Below are positions 1-8,848 of a DNA stretch of 64,000 bases, one piece after another. Source of the stretch: Nocardia beijingensis NBRC 16342 (lineage in GTDB: Bacteria; Actinomycetota; Actinomycetes; Mycobacteriales; Mycobacteriaceae); assembly GCF_001612785.1 (NCBI RefSeq), contig NZ_BDBC01000063.1, positions 1 to 64,000 of the forward strand, given 5' to 3'. Both the position numbers and the translations under genes were made by a program. Position 1 is the stretch's first letter. Each line of letters starts with the position of its first letter. The notes under the pieces are model-generated. The model searched no databases. It worked only from the letters and a program-made list of their open reading frames with translations, and was not told the origin of the DNA.

Positions 1-1099
1 CGGCGCGGGCGCCCGCCGCGCCTGCCCGCTTGGCCATGACCTTCTTCGTGTGCGCCGCGACGGGCCCCCAGCGTTCCTTGATCGAGACCAGCAGCGGAGT
101 CGCGAAGAAGATCGAGGAGTACGTGCCGACCAGCAGACCCACCAGCTGCACCAGCGCCAAGTCCTTGAGGGTGCCGACGCCCAGCATCCACACCGCGATC
201 ACCATCAGCCCGACGATCGGCAGGATGCCGATCAAGGCGGTGTTGATCGAGCGCATGAGCGTCTGGTTCACCGCGAGGTTGGCCTGTTCGCCGTAGGTTC
301 GCCGAGTCAGGTGCAGGATACCGTGGGTGTTCTCCTCGACCTTGTCGAACACGACGACCGAGTCGTAGAGCGAGAAGCCGAGGATGGTCAGGATGCCGAT
401 CACGGTCGCCGGAGTGACCTCGAACCCGACCAGCGAGTACACGCCCGCGGTGACGGTGACGTCGAAGGCCAGCGCCGCCAGCGCCGCGATCGCCATGTGC
501 GTCTCGAAGCGGACCGCGATGTAGACCGCGACCAGCACGAGGAACACCGCGAGCGCGATGACCGCCTTGCGCGTGATCTGGCTGCCCCAGGTCTCGCTGA
601 CGTCGGAGGTGCTGATCGCGGCACGGCTCGGGTTGCCGGACTTGTCCTTCGGCTGGAACTGGGTGAACAGCGCGCTGTTGAGCGCCTCCACCTGCCTCTG
701 GTCCAGCGCCTCGGATCGGATCAGCATGGTGGCCGAGCCGCCGGTGCCGACGGTCTGCACCGAGACCGGATCGGTGCCGATCGCGCCGCGGTAGACGTCC
801 TCCACCGCGCTGGTGGTCGCGTTCCCCGCCGGGAACTGGATGCGCGAACCGCCCTCGAAATCGATGCCGAAGTTGAAGCCGCGGAAGATGATGCTGCCCA
901 GCGAGACGAGCACGATCGCGGCGGTGATGAGATACCACATCCTGCGCTTGCCGATCACATCGATCGCGCCGGTGCCGGTGTAGAGGCGGTTGAAGAAACC
1001 GTGCTTGGGCGTCTGCGGCTCGCCCACCGCGGCGAACACGTCGGTGATCTCGGTGGCGCTCGTCTTGTCGAGCGAGGGGGTGGTGTGGCTGTTGGTCAT
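1..1099 (-). CDS. secF: Protein translocase subunit SecF (partial, C-terminus beyond left edge)
   Basis: RND-type membrane partner of SecD that uses the proton gradient to help SecYEG complete protein export. The visible 366 codons start with ATG at 1099, five bases after the secD stop, and show a cytoplasmic N-terminal extension, a first membrane helix near residues 55-75 and the family motif GIDFEGG just after it, then the periplasmic domain and later membrane helices. No stop is reached before the left edge, so the end is missing. Last visible gene of the yajC-secD-secF cluster. The identification is firm from motif and context. Confidence 0.95.
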   Translation of the reverse strand, partial: MTNSHTTPSLDKTSATEITDVFAAVGEPQTPKHGFFNRLYTGTGAIDVIGKRRMWYLITAAIVLVSLGSIIFRGFNFGIDFEGGSRIQFPAGNATTSAVEDVYRGAIGTDPVSVQTVGTGGSATMLIRSEALDQRQVEALNSALFTQFQPKDKSGNPSRAAISTSDVSETWGSQITRKAVIALAVFLVLVAVYIAVRFETHMAIAALAALAFDVTVTAGVYSLVGFEVTPATVIGILTILGFSLYDSVVVFDKVEENTHGILHLTRRTYGEQANLAVNQTLMRSINTALIGILPIVGLMVIAVWMLGVGTLKDLALVQLVGLLVGTYSSIFFATPLLVSIKERWGPVAAHTKKVMAKRAGAAGARA

Positions 1100-1104
1100 G
1101 GTCC

Positions 1105-2778
1105 TCACGCCTTCCCGAGTGCGGCTTCGGCCGCCTTGCGCTCGCGGGCGATCTGCTGGATAGCGCCGAGGCCGTTCACCGAGGGCTTGGACCAGAACGC
1201 CGAGCGGGAGGCGAGCAGCACCAGCGGCGAGGTGACCAGGAACACCACGACCACGTCGAGGATCGTGGTGAGACCGAGGGTGAACGCGAAGCCCTTCACC
1301 TGGCCGACCGCCAGGATGTAGAGCACGGCCGCGGCGATGAAGCTGACGGCGTTGCCGGACAGGATGGTCCTGCGGGCGCGTTGCCAGCCGCGCGGAGCTG
1401 CCGAGCGGAAGCTGCGTCCCTCACGCATCTCGTCCTTGATGCGTTCGAAGAACACGACGAACGAGTCGGCGGTCATACCGATACCGATGATCAGACCCGC
1501 GATACCGGCGAGGTCGAGGGTGAATCCGATCCAGCGTCCGAGCAGCACCATGATGCCGTACACCGCGAATCCCGACGCCACCAGCGACAAGCCGGTGACG
1601 AAACCGAGCATCCGGTAGTAGGTGAGGCAGTACAGCAGCACCACCAGCAAGCCGACCGCTCCGGCGAGCAGGCCCGCCTTCAGCGAGGACAGGCCGAGCG
1701 TCGCGGACACGGTCTCGGCTTCCGAGGTCTGGAACGACAGCGGCAGCGAGCCGTACTTCAGCGTGTTCGCCAGTTCCTTCGCCGAGGTCGCGGTGAAGTT
1801 GCCGGAGATCTGGGTGCGGCCGCCCTGCTGCGGGCCCTGCTGCACGACGGGGGCGCTGACCACCTTCGAGTCGAGCACGAACGCGACGCGCTTGTAGACG
1901 TACTCGCCGGTCAGCGACGCCCATGCGTCGCTGCCGCCGGACTTGAAGTCCAAGTAGACCTCGTGCCTGGCCTGCTGCTGGTTCAGGCCCGAGCTGGCGT
2001 CCTTGATCTCCTGGCCGTCGATGCGGCTCTTGTCCAGCAGGAAGACCTCGTTGCCGTCGGTCGAGCAGGTCACCAGCGGCAGGGCCGGGTCGTCGTTGCC
2101 GGCGAGCGGATCGGCCTTGGTGCAGTCCAAGGCGGCCAGCGCGGCCTGCTGCACGGACGGGTCGGTGCTCTGTCGCACCGCTTTGGCCGCCTGGATCTCC
2201 TTGCTCGCCTCTTCTGTCGGCTCCAGGCCGGGAGCGGCGGGCGGCTGCGTCGGCTGCTGCGCGGGGAACACGCGCTGCTGCGGAGCGGGCTGGGTCGTCT
2301 CCGGGGCGGCGGGCTGCGTCGTCTCCGGCGCGGGCGGCTGCGCGGCGGGCGCGGGCTCGGTGCCCGGCGCCGTTTGCGGAGTCGCGCCGCGTCCCGCCGC
2401 CGGCACGGCCTGCAGCACCGGGCGGATGTAGAGCTTGGCGGTGGTCGCCAGCGCGCGCGCCTGCTGCCCGTCGTCGCCGGGCACGGTGATCACGATGTTG
2501 TCGCCGTCGATGACGACCTCGGAGCCACCGACGCCGAGGCCGTTGACCCGGTTCTCGATGATGTCCTGCGCCTTCTTCAGGCTGTCCTGGCTGGGCTTGC
2601 TGCCGTCGGGCGTGCGCGCCGACAGCGTGACACGGGTGCCGCCTTGCAGGTCGATACCGAGCTTGGGCGTCGGGGACTTGTCACCGGTGAAGAACACCAG
2701 CGCATAGATCACGGCCAGCAGCGCGGCATAGACACCGAGCAGCCGCAGCGGGTGCGCCGATCCCTGGGAAGGTGGCAC
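1105..2778 (-). CDS. secD: Protein translocase subunit SecD
   Basis: Forms the SecDF complex that drives late steps of Sec-dependent export. The 557-residue protein has an N-terminal membrane helix (about 10-32), the SecD signature GIDLQGGTRV near residue 42, a large extracytoplasmic domain, and five further helices in the last 200 residues, including the conserved GIGMTADSFVVFFERIKDE-type segment. About 70 residues of Pro/Ala/Gln/Thr-rich low complexity (roughly 125-195) interrupt the first periplasmic domain; such insertions occur in actinobacterial SecD. It lies between yajC and secF with a 5-nt gap to secF, indicating co-transcription. Confidence 0.96.
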   Translation of the reverse strand: MPPSQGSAHPLRLLGVYAALLAVIYALVFFTGDKSPTPKLGIDLQGGTRVTLSARTPDGSKPSQDSLKKAQDIIENRVNGLGVGGSEVVIDGDNIVITVPGDDGQQARALATTAKLYIRPVLQAVPAAGRGATPQTAPGTEPAPAAQPPAPETTQPAAPETTQPAPQQRVFPAQQPTQPPAAPGLEPTEEASKEIQAAKAVRQSTDPSVQQAALAALDCTKADPLAGNDDPALPLVTCSTDGNEVFLLDKSRIDGQEIKDASSGLNQQQARHEVYLDFKSGGSDAWASLTGEYVYKRVAFVLDSKVVSAPVVQQGPQQGGRTQISGNFTATSAKELANTLKYGSLPLSFQTSEAETVSATLGLSSLKAGLLAGAVGLLVVLLYCLTYYRMLGFVTGLSLVASGFAVYGIMVLLGRWIGFTLDLAGIAGLIIGIGMTADSFVVFFERIKDEMREGRSFRSAAPRGWQRARRTILSGNAVSFIAAAVLYILAVGQVKGFAFTLGLTTILDVVVVFLVTSPLVLLASRSAFWSKPSVNGLGAIQQIARERKAAEAALGKA

Positions 2779-2897
2779 AGTACGTCATCTCCTAGGCGGG
2801 AAGTCGAGGATGGAACATGCGGACGTGCACCAGCGACGCCGGGTGCGCGGACGGACGGCCGCGGCGACATCCGGCGAGCCGGGGCACAACCGCGCGA

Positions 2898-3257
2898 TCA
2901 GTCCTTGGTCAGGCGGGTCTCGGTCTGCTCGGCGGATTCCTCGACGGCGTCGGTGGTGTCCGAGCCGGGGGTCTCCGAGCCGGTCTCCTCGGTGCTCACC
3001 TGGTCGTCGGCGCGCACCTCACGGATGGCCTGGCGCAGCCACGTGGTGACCACGTCCTCGGCAATCTCGAGGTCGACCGTGGTGTCGTCGAGTTCGACCA
3101 CGGTGCCGTACAGACCCGACGTGGTGACGACCTGATCGCCGACCTTCAGGCTGTCCTGCATCTGGGCGACCTTCTCGGCTTCCCGCTTCTGACGGCGGAC
3201 ACCGAGGAACATCGGCACGAGCAGGGCTACCAGTAGCAGCGGAAACAGCAGTTCCAT
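2898..3257 (-). CDS. yajC: Preprotein translocase subunit YajC
   Basis: Small single-pass membrane protein associated with SecDF. The 119 residues contain one N-terminal helix (MELLFPLLLVALLVPMF), the basic stretch GVRRQKREAE, and the YajC core with VGDQVVTTSGLYGTV near residue 40. The C-terminal third is acidic and Ser/Thr-rich, as in other actinobacterial YajC proteins. First gene of the yajC-secD-secF cluster; 119 nt separate its stop from the secD start. Confidence 0.94.
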   Translation of the reverse strand: MELLFPLLLVALLVPMFLGVRRQKREAEKVAQMQDSLKVGDQVVTTSGLYGTVVELDDTTVDLEIAEDVVTTWLRQAIREVRADDQVSTEETGSETPGSDTTDAVEESAEQTETRLTKD

Positions 3258-3379
3258 CGTCGAAGTCAGTCCCTAGTTTCGTGGGTGGGATGGGCAAGTA
3301 CCCCCACAGTCTGCCAGTTCGCCGCGCGGACGCCACACCCGCACGCCGCTGGACAGCCGCAACTCCCGGATCGCACACC

Positions 3380-3414
3380 GGCTCGCCCGCCGGACACGCT
3401 CCGGCGGGCGAGCC
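3380..3414 (-). terminator. Strong hairpin terminator after the monooxygenase gene
   Basis: A perfect 15-bp inverted repeat (3380-3394 against 3400-3414) with a 5-nt loop lies 11 bases beyond the stop of the minus-strand monooxygenase at 3426 and before yajC. There is no T run, which is common for actinobacterial hairpin terminators. It probably separates the monooxygenase transcript from yajC-secDF. Confidence 0.7.
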
Positions 3415-3425
3415 GCGCGAGGGCC

Positions 3426-4916
3426 TCAGGCGGTCTTGCCGTAGACGTAGTCCTCCAGCGGGAAGCTCACCGCTTCGCGATGCGCGTTCAGGGTGCTGGT
3501 CGGCCGCAGCAGAGCGGCCTCGCCGTGCTGGTTGAAGTAGTAGCTGCGCGCGGTGGCGCAGTCGCCGCCGTAGAACACCGAGGAGCCCAGCTTGTCGGTG
3601 ACCCGGTCCAGGAACTCGGCGTTGGCCTGCTCGGTGACCTCGAAGGTGGTCTCGCCCCTGCGGCGCAACTCGCCGAACAGTCTGCCCATGTGCTTCATCT
3701 GGGCTTCGATGGTGGTGAAGTAGGACAGACCGCTGTAGGAATACGGGCTGTTGAGGCTGAGGAAGTTGGGGAACTTCGGCACCGTGATGCCCTCATAGGC
3801 TTGGAACCGGTTGTCTCGCCAGAACTTTCCGAGATCCACCCCGTCCCGGCCGATGATCTCGATGGCCGGGAAGTTCACGTCCCACAGATTGAAGCCGGTG
3901 GCCAGGATCAGGGTATCGATCTCGGTCTTGTGCCCGTCGGCGGTGACGATGCCGTCCGGCTCGATGTGATCGATCGAGTTCGTCTCGAGGCGCACGTGCG
4001 GCTGGTTGAACGTGGTGAAGTAGTGGTTGGAGAAGGTCGGCCGCTTGCACCCGAAGTCGTAGTGCGGTGTCAGCTGCCTGCGCGTCTGCTTGTCGCGCAC
4101 CGAGGCCCGCAGGTGCGCCTTGGCCAGCGCGCCCGCGCCTTTGTTCAGCAGCCGGGCCTGCTTGAAGTGCAGCACCCCGACCACCATCAGCGCCTCGAGT
4201 AGGCTGGTGTTGACCAGTCGCGCGGCCTTCTGCGTGGCGGGAACCCGTTCGAACAGCTTGCGCACCGGCGCGGGAATCGCGGTGTCGATCTTCGGGACCA
4301 CCCAGATGGGGGTGCGCTGGAACACCGTGAGCGCCGCCGCCTTCTTGGCCACCTCGGGCACCAGCTGCACGGCGGTGGCGCCGGTGCCGATGATCGCGGC
4401 CTTGCGGCCGGTGAGGTCGAAGTCGTCCTCCCACGCGGTGGTGTGGATGATCTTGCCCGCGAACGAGTCGATGCCGGGGAACGGCGGGGTGTAGGGCTGA
4501 GACAGGAATCCGGTCGCCGTGAGCAGGTACCGGCCGGTGACGGTTTCGCCGCCCGCGATCGAGACCACCCAGTGTTGCCGCTCGTCGTCCCAGCGCGCGC
4601 CGTCGACGACGGTGCCGAAGCGCATGCGGCGGCGCAGTCCGTATTTGTCGGCGACGTGCGCGGCGTACTTCTTCAGCTCCTCGCCCGGCGCGAACAGCCG
4701 TGACCAGTGCGGATTCGGTTCGAACGAGTAGGAGTAGGTGACCGAGGCGATGTCGACCGCCAGACCGGGATAGTGGTTGACGTGCCAGGTGCCGCCGAGA
4801 TCGTCCTCCCGTTCCAGGATGACGTAATTGCTCAGGCCGAGCCGATCGAGCTGAATACCAGCTCCCATACCCCCGAACCCCGCACCGACCACGACCGCGT
4901 CGTATTGAGGCGCCAC
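3426..4916 (-). CDS. FAD-dependent Baeyer-Villiger-type monooxygenase
   Basis: Predicted class B flavin monooxygenase inserting oxygen into ketones or related substrates with NADPH. The 496-residue protein has an N-terminal FAD-binding GAGFGG motif (about residues 11-16), the Baeyer-Villiger fingerprint FAGKIIHTTAWEDD (F-x-G-x3-H-x3-W), a second nucleotide-binding motif GTGATA, and a late ATGFN motif. The GTG start at 4916 was chosen because AGGAGG (4923-4928) sits 6 nt upstream and it gives the canonical VAPQYDAVVVGAG N-terminus; the frame stays open much further upstream but without family similarity. It is divergent from a TetR gene with a palindrome between them, suggesting control by that regulator. 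Substrate unknown. Confidence 0.9.
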   Translation of the reverse strand: MAPQYDAVVVGAGFGGMGAGIQLDRLGLSNYVILEREDDLGGTWHVNHYPGLAVDIASVTYSYSFEPNPHWSRLFAPGEELKKYAAHVADKYGLRRRMRFGTVVDGARWDDERQHWVVSIAGGETVTGRYLLTATGFLSQPYTPPFPGIDSFAGKIIHTTAWEDDFDLTGRKAAIIGTGATAVQLVPEVAKKAAALTVFQRTPIWVVPKIDTAIPAPVRKLFERVPATQKAARLVNTSLLEALMVVGVLHFKQARLLNKGAGALAKAHLRASVRDKQTRRQLTPHYDFGCKRPTFSNHYFTTFNQPHVRLETNSIDHIEPDGIVTADGHKTEIDTLILATGFNLWDVNFPAIEIIGRDGVDLGKFWRDNRFQAYEGITVPKFPNFLSLNSPYSYSGLSYFTTIEAQMKHMGRLFGELRRRGETTFEVTEQANAEFLDRVTDKLGSSVFYGGDCATARSYYFNQHGEAALLRPTSTLNAHREAVSFPLEDYVYGKTA

Positions 4917-4948
4917 ACCGAACCTCCTGCTAGCTGAACCACATATCA

Positions 4949-4968
4949 CGGAATGACACATCATTCCG
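4949..4968. promoter_or_regulatory. Candidate TetR operator palindrome
   Basis: CGGAATGA-CACA-TCATTCCG is a perfect inverted repeat with 8-bp arms and a 4-bp centre, between the divergent monooxygenase (start 4916) and TetR gene (start 4995). An outer ATCAC/GTGAT pair partly extends the symmetry. Position and symmetry fit autoregulation plus repression of the monooxygenase by the adjacent TetR protein. Binding is inferred. Confidence 0.7.
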
Positions 4969-4994
4969 TTTGTGATGACTGTATCATCGGGCAG

Positions 4995-5618
4995 GTGACG
5001 AAGCCATCCACGCGTGCCGAGCGACGCAAAGCCGAACTGCGCCAGGAGATCATCGACACCGCGTTCGTCTGTTTCGCGGAGAAGGGCTATCACGCCACCG
5101 CCATCGCCGACATCGCGGGACAGCTCGGCATCGGTCACGGCACCTTCTACCGCTACTTCAGCAACAAGCGCGACATCATCGACCACGTCATCGATGATCT
5201 GGCCGCGCGCATCATCGCCGCCCTCGGCACCGAGAACGCCCCGGACGCCGCCGCCTCCCTCGACGAATACCGCGCCCAGATCGACCGCATCGGCGTGGCC
5301 CTCACCGAGATCCTGCTCGCCGATCGCCGGGTGGCCCAGCTGCTGCTGTTCCATGCCACCGGCATCGACGACGAGCTCACCCAGCGGCTGTACGGACTGC
5401 TCGACACCGCCGACGCGCTCACCGCGGGCTATCTCGACCACGGCGTCGAGCAGGGCTACCTGCGCGCCGACCTGGACACGCTGAACACCGCGCGCGCGGT
5501 GACCGGCATGCTGATCGGGGGCATCGTCTACTCGTTGCGCGAACCCGACGAGGCCGCCATCGCCGGGCTCAACCAGGCCATCCGCCGCCTGCTCGTGGAC
5601 GGCGTGCGCAAGGACTGA
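4995..5618 (+). CDS. TetR/AcrR family transcriptional regulator
   Basis: Probable one-component repressor of the divergent monooxygenase. It has a TetR helix-turn-helix in residues about 12-60 (CFAEKGYHATAIADIA, then GIGHGTFYRYFSNKRDI), followed by an all-helical ligand-binding and dimerisation domain; about 207 residues. The GTG start at 4995 is preferred over the in-frame ATG at 4953 because that ATG lies inside the operator-like palindrome 4949-4968, so translation from it would place the operator in the coding region. The ligand cannot be read from the sequence. Confidence 0.87.
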   Translation: MTKPSTRAERRKAELRQEIIDTAFVCFAEKGYHATAIADIAGQLGIGHGTFYRYFSNKRDIIDHVIDDLAARIIAALGTENAPDAAASLDEYRAQIDRIGVALTEILLADRRVAQLLLFHATGIDDELTQRLYGLLDTADALTAGYLDHGVEQGYLRADLDTLNTARAVTGMLIGGIVYSLREPDEAAIAGLNQAIRRLLVDGVRKD

Positions 5619-5769
5619 GCGACTCGGCAATCCCCCTGACACCGCCACCGGCGCTAGGGTGAGGCGCACTGATCCGACGCTTTCGCCAGGGGGACGGCCC
5701 TTGTTCGCAAAAGGCCATGCAATCGCGAAGTTCTCCTTCCGAGCGGCCCGGGACGCCGAGCCTGACAGA

Positions 5770-6333
5770 ATGTCGCTCGTGACTCCGGAGGACGTGCGCA
5801 GCACCCGCTTCGCGACCCCGACGCTCGGGCATCGCGGCTACCACGCGGACGAGGTGGACGCCTTCCTGGAACTCGTCGCCGCGACGCTGGCCGGGCACGG
5901 CGAAGTCGCCGCCGACGATCTGCGGCAGGTCCGTTTCGACGCGCCGCGGCTCGGCCAGCGCGGCTACCGCGCCGACCAGGTAGACGAGTATCTCGATCAG
6001 CTGCGCGCCGAACTGGAGTTCCGGCAACGCGGCATCCGCCCGGTGCCCGCCGCGAACGGCAACGGCCGGGCCATGCTCACGTTCGACGACGTGCGGCGCA
6101 TGCGATTCAGCCAGGCCCCGGTGGGCAGGCGCGGATACAACGAGGAAGAGGTCGGCGCGTTCCTCGATCTGGTCGCCGCGACCCTCGCGCACGGCGGGCC
6201 GGGCAGTCTCACCCTCGAGGACGTCGAGGCCGTTCGATTCACCGAGGCTCGCCGCGGCACTCGCGGGTATCAGCGCGACGAAGTCGACGCCTTCCGCGAC
6301 TTGGTCGCCGCCGCCCTGCGCCATCGCCGCTGA
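5770..6333 (+). CDS. Protein of four DivIVA-type N-terminal repeats
   Basis: About 187 residues made almost wholly of four copies of a 35-residue unit of the form TPEDVRxxRFxxxxxGxRGYxxxEVDAFLxxVAATL, starting near residues 4, 45, 105 and 147. This is the DivI1A/DivIVA N-terminal lipid-binding motif (known in DivIVA/Wag31 from the RGYdxxEVDxFLd signature), but there is no long coiled coil. Between repeats 2 and 3 lies a short linker around PVPAANGNGRA. Start taken at ATG 5770; GTG 5779 is an alternative. Stands between a TetR gene and the convergent ruvB. Exact role unknown; membrane-curvature or polar association is possible. Confidence 0.75.
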   Translation: MSLVTPEDVRSTRFATPTLGHRGYHADEVDAFLELVAATLAGHGEVAADDLRQVRFDAPRLGQRGYRADQVDEYLDQLRAELEFRQRGIRPVPAANGNGRAMLTFDDVRRMRFSQAPVGRRGYNEEEVGAFLDLVAATLAHGGPGSLTLEDVEAVRFTEARRGTRGYQRDEVDAFRDLVAAALRHRR

Positions 6334-6362
6334 CCGCCGTCGCGATCACTCCGGCGCGCGGC

Positions 6363-7445
6363 TCATTCAAAGAGGTCGAGCGTGGGATGCGGCTCGCGAC
6401 CGCGCACTTCGATGGAGCCGAACACCAGGTCGGGCGGCGGGACGAGACCGAGGTGCTCCCACGCCGCGGCGGTGGCGACCCGGCCGCGGGGCGTGCGCGC
6501 GACCATGCCCGCACGGACCAGGAACGGTTCACAGACCTCTTCCACGGTCGCGGCCTCCTCCCCGACCGCCACGGCCAAGGTGGACACACCGACCGGGCCA
6601 CCGCCGAAACTACGGACCAGCGCGCCGAGGACCGCGCGGTCGAGCCGGTCGAGGCCGAGCACGTCCACGTCGTAGACCTCGAGCGCGGCCTGGGCGATGG
6701 GGCGGGTGATCCGGCCGTCGGCACGGACCTCCGCGTAGTCGCGGACGCGGCGCAACAGGCGATTGGCGATCCGGGGCGTACCGCGCGAGCGGCCCGCGAT
6801 CTCGGCCGCCGCGTCCTCCTCGATGACGACGCCGAGGATGTGCGCCGAGCGTTGCAGGATGCGCAGCAGCTCGCCGGGTTCGTAGAAGTCCATGTGCCCG
6901 GTGAAACCGAAACGGTCGCGGAGCGGGCCGGTCAGCGCTCCCGACCGCGTAGTGGCTCCGACCAGCGTGAACGGGGCGATATCCAAGGGAATGGACGTAG
7001 CCCCCGGCCCCTTGCCGACCACCACGTCCACCCGGAAGTCCTCCATCGCCAGGTAGAGCATCTCCTCGGCGGGCCGCGCCATCCGGTGGATCTCGTCGAT
7101 GAACAGCACGTCGCCCTCGACCAGGTTGCTGAGCATGGCGGCGAGGTCGCCGGCTCGCTCCAGCGCGGGACCCGACGTGATCCGCAGGGCGGTGCCGAGT
7201 TCGGCCGCGATGATCATCGCCATGCTGGTCTTGCCGAGACCGGGCGGGCCGGACAGCAGGACGTGATCCGGTGTGCCGCCGCGCTGTTTGGCGCCGCGCA
7301 ACACCAGCGCGAGCTGTTCGCGCACGCGGGGCTGACCGATGAAATCGTCCAGCGACTTCGGGCGCAGACTCGCCTCGATCTCGCCGTCGGACTTCAGATA
7401 GTTTGCGTCGACCTGCGATTCGGCGAATTCTCCTGGCTGATCCAT
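6363..7445 (-). CDS. ruvB: Holliday junction branch migration helicase RuvB
   Basis: Hexameric AAA+ motor that drives branch migration with RuvA during recombination repair. The 360 residues include Walker A GPPGLGKTS (about 68-76), Walker B FIDEIHR, sensor 1 GATTRSG, arginine-finger region RDRFGF and the C-terminal winged-helix domain (FGGGPVGVSTLA). Length matches the family. Six bases separate it from ruvA, consistent with a ruvC-ruvA-ruvB transcript under the LexA box at 8643. Confidence 0.97.
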   Translation of the reverse strand: MDQPGEFAESQVDANYLKSDGEIEASLRPKSLDDFIGQPRVREQLALVLRGAKQRGGTPDHVLLSGPPGLGKTSMAMIIAAELGTALRITSGPALERAGDLAAMLSNLVEGDVLFIDEIHRMARPAEEMLYLAMEDFRVDVVVGKGPGATSIPLDIAPFTLVGATTRSGALTGPLRDRFGFTGHMDFYEPGELLRILQRSAHILGVVIEEDAAAEIAGRSRGTPRIANRLLRRVRDYAEVRADGRITRPIAQAALEVYDVDVLGLDRLDRAVLGALVRSFGGGPVGVSTLAVAVGEEAATVEEVCEPFLVRAGMVARTPRGRVATAAAWEHLGLVPPPDLVFGSIEVRGREPHPTLDLFE

Positions 7446-7451
7446 GACGCC

Positions 7452-8057
7452 TTACCGGTTCTTGCCGAGCAGGCCGAGCGCGGCACGGAGGGCGGAGGAG
7501 GTGTCGGCGGCGGGCTGCTCGGCCAGCACCGCGTCGATCGCCTGTTCGGCTTGTCTCGCGGCGAAGCCAAGGCCGACGAGCGCTTCGGTGACCTGCTCGC
7601 GCACGGGCGTGGCCACCGCCGCGGACGCGGATCCGGGCGGACCGGACGGGACGGGAACGAGATTCACCTTGTCGCGCAGTTCCACCACCATGCGCTCGGC
7701 GCCGCGCTTGCCGATGCCGGGGACCCGGGTCAGCGCCGCCACGTTGCTCTCGGCCAGCGCTTTGCGCAGCGCCTCCGGCTCGAGCACGGCCAGCACCGCC
7801 ATGGCCAGGCGGGGTCCGACACCCGATACGGTCTGCAACAGGCCGAACAGGTCGCGGGCCTCGGTGTCGGCGAAACCGTAGAGGGTCATCGAGTCCTCGC
7901 GGACGATCATCGCGGTGTAGAGCCGGGTTTCCTCGCCCCGGGTGAGCCCGGCCAGGGTGGACGGGGTGGCGTTGAGCCGGTAGCCGACGCCTGCCGCCTC
8001 GATCACCGCGTGGTCGAGGGCGATTTCCAGCACTTCACCGCGTACCGACGCGATCAC
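7452..8057 (-). CDS. ruvA: Holliday junction DNA-binding protein RuvA
   Basis: Tetrameric junction-binding subunit that targets RuvB to four-way DNA. The 201 residues show the N-terminal OB fold (IASVRGEVLEIALDHAVIEAAG is split by the GTG start), two helix-hairpin-helix motifs (VSGVGPRLA and VPGIGKRGAERM) and a C-terminal domain III (EALVGLGFAARQAEQAI) for RuvB contact. The GTG start at 8057 overlaps the ruvC stop by four bases, indicating translational coupling. Confidence 0.96.
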   Translation of the reverse strand: MIASVRGEVLEIALDHAVIEAAGVGYRLNATPSTLAGLTRGEETRLYTAMIVREDSMTLYGFADTEARDLFGLLQTVSGVGPRLAMAVLAVLEPEALRKALAESNVAALTRVPGIGKRGAERMVVELRDKVNLVPVPSGPPGSASAAVATPVREQVTEALVGLGFAARQAEQAIDAVLAEQPAADTSSALRAALGLLGKNR

Positions 8058-8623
8058 CCGTGCACCGCCTTCCGTTGTTCGGCCAGCCGTTCCCTGTATC
8101 GGCGCTGCGCCGCGGCCGCCTTGGCCTCCGCCGCCGCCATCCGCTCCAGCAGCGGCGCCCGCCAACAATGGCAGATCGCCAGCGCCAGCGCATCCGCCGC
8201 GTCGGCCGGTTTCGGCGCCGACGCCAGGCCGAGGATCCGGCTGACCATCGCGGTCACCTGCTTCTTGTCCGCGGCGCCGTTGCCGGTGACCGCGGCTTTC
8301 ACCTCGCTGGGTGTGTGGAACGCGACCGGAATCCCCCGGCGCGCCGCGGCCAGCGCGATCACGCCGCCCGCCTGCGCGGTGCCCATGGCGGTACGGACAT
8401 TGTGCTGGGCGAAGACACGTTCGATGGCGACGGCCCCCGGCTGGTGGGCGTCCATCCAGCGTTCCGCGGCGTCGGCGACCGCGAGCAAGCGCTGCGCCAG
8501 CTCCATATCGCCGGGCGTGCGGACCACGTCGACGGCGACGGCGGTGACCTTCCGCCCCGATCCCCCGTCGACGATGCTGAGGCCGCATCGGGTGAGTCCG
8601 GGGTCGACGCCCATCACCCGCAC
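8054..8623 (-). CDS. ruvC: Crossover junction endodeoxyribonuclease RuvC
   Basis: Dimeric resolvase that cuts Holliday junctions. The 189 residues begin VRVMGVDPGLTRCG with the first catalytic Asp, then ERVFAQHN carrying a catalytic Glu, and a C-terminal DAADALALAICH segment with the last acidic residues. The GTG start at 8623 has a good ribosome site (AGAGGGG, 8629-8635, 5-nt gap). A longer reading from a TTG at 8650 would overlap the LexA box. First gene of ruvCAB. Confidence 0.95.
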   Translation of the reverse strand: MRVMGVDPGLTRCGLSIVDGGSGRKVTAVAVDVVRTPGDMELAQRLLAVADAAERWMDAHQPGAVAIERVFAQHNVRTAMGTAQAGGVIALAAARRGIPVAFHTPSEVKAAVTGNGAADKKQVTAMVSRILGLASAPKPADAADALALAICHCWRAPLLERMAAAEAKAAAAQRRYRERLAEQRKAVHG

Positions 8624-8642
8624 GGCAACCCCTCTCGCAGAC

Positions 8643-8658
8643 ACGAACAACTGTTCGA
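8643..8658 (-). promoter_or_regulatory. LexA (SOS) box upstream of ruvC
   Basis: The site ACGAAC-AACT-GTTCGA matches the mycobacterial/Gram-positive SOS consensus TCGAAC-N4-GTTCGA at all but the first base of the arms. It begins 20 bp upstream of the ruvC start. ruvC belongs to the LexA regulon in M. tuberculosis, so DNA-damage induction of ruvCAB is the expected outcome; binding here is inferred. Confidence 0.8.
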
Positions 8659-8848
8659 GAGTCTAGCGGAGGCTTCCTCTTTCGCCGTCCAGCGACACAG
8701 CCGGAGGCTATGCGCCGACCACCTCCGCTCGGTGCGCGGCGTCAGGCAGCCCCAGCAACTCCGGACAGTTCGCGCGCGCCGCCCAGTGCCGCGCGGGATC
8801 GGCCACCAGGCGTCGCGCCGAAAGAATCAGCAGGCCGCTGACATTGGT

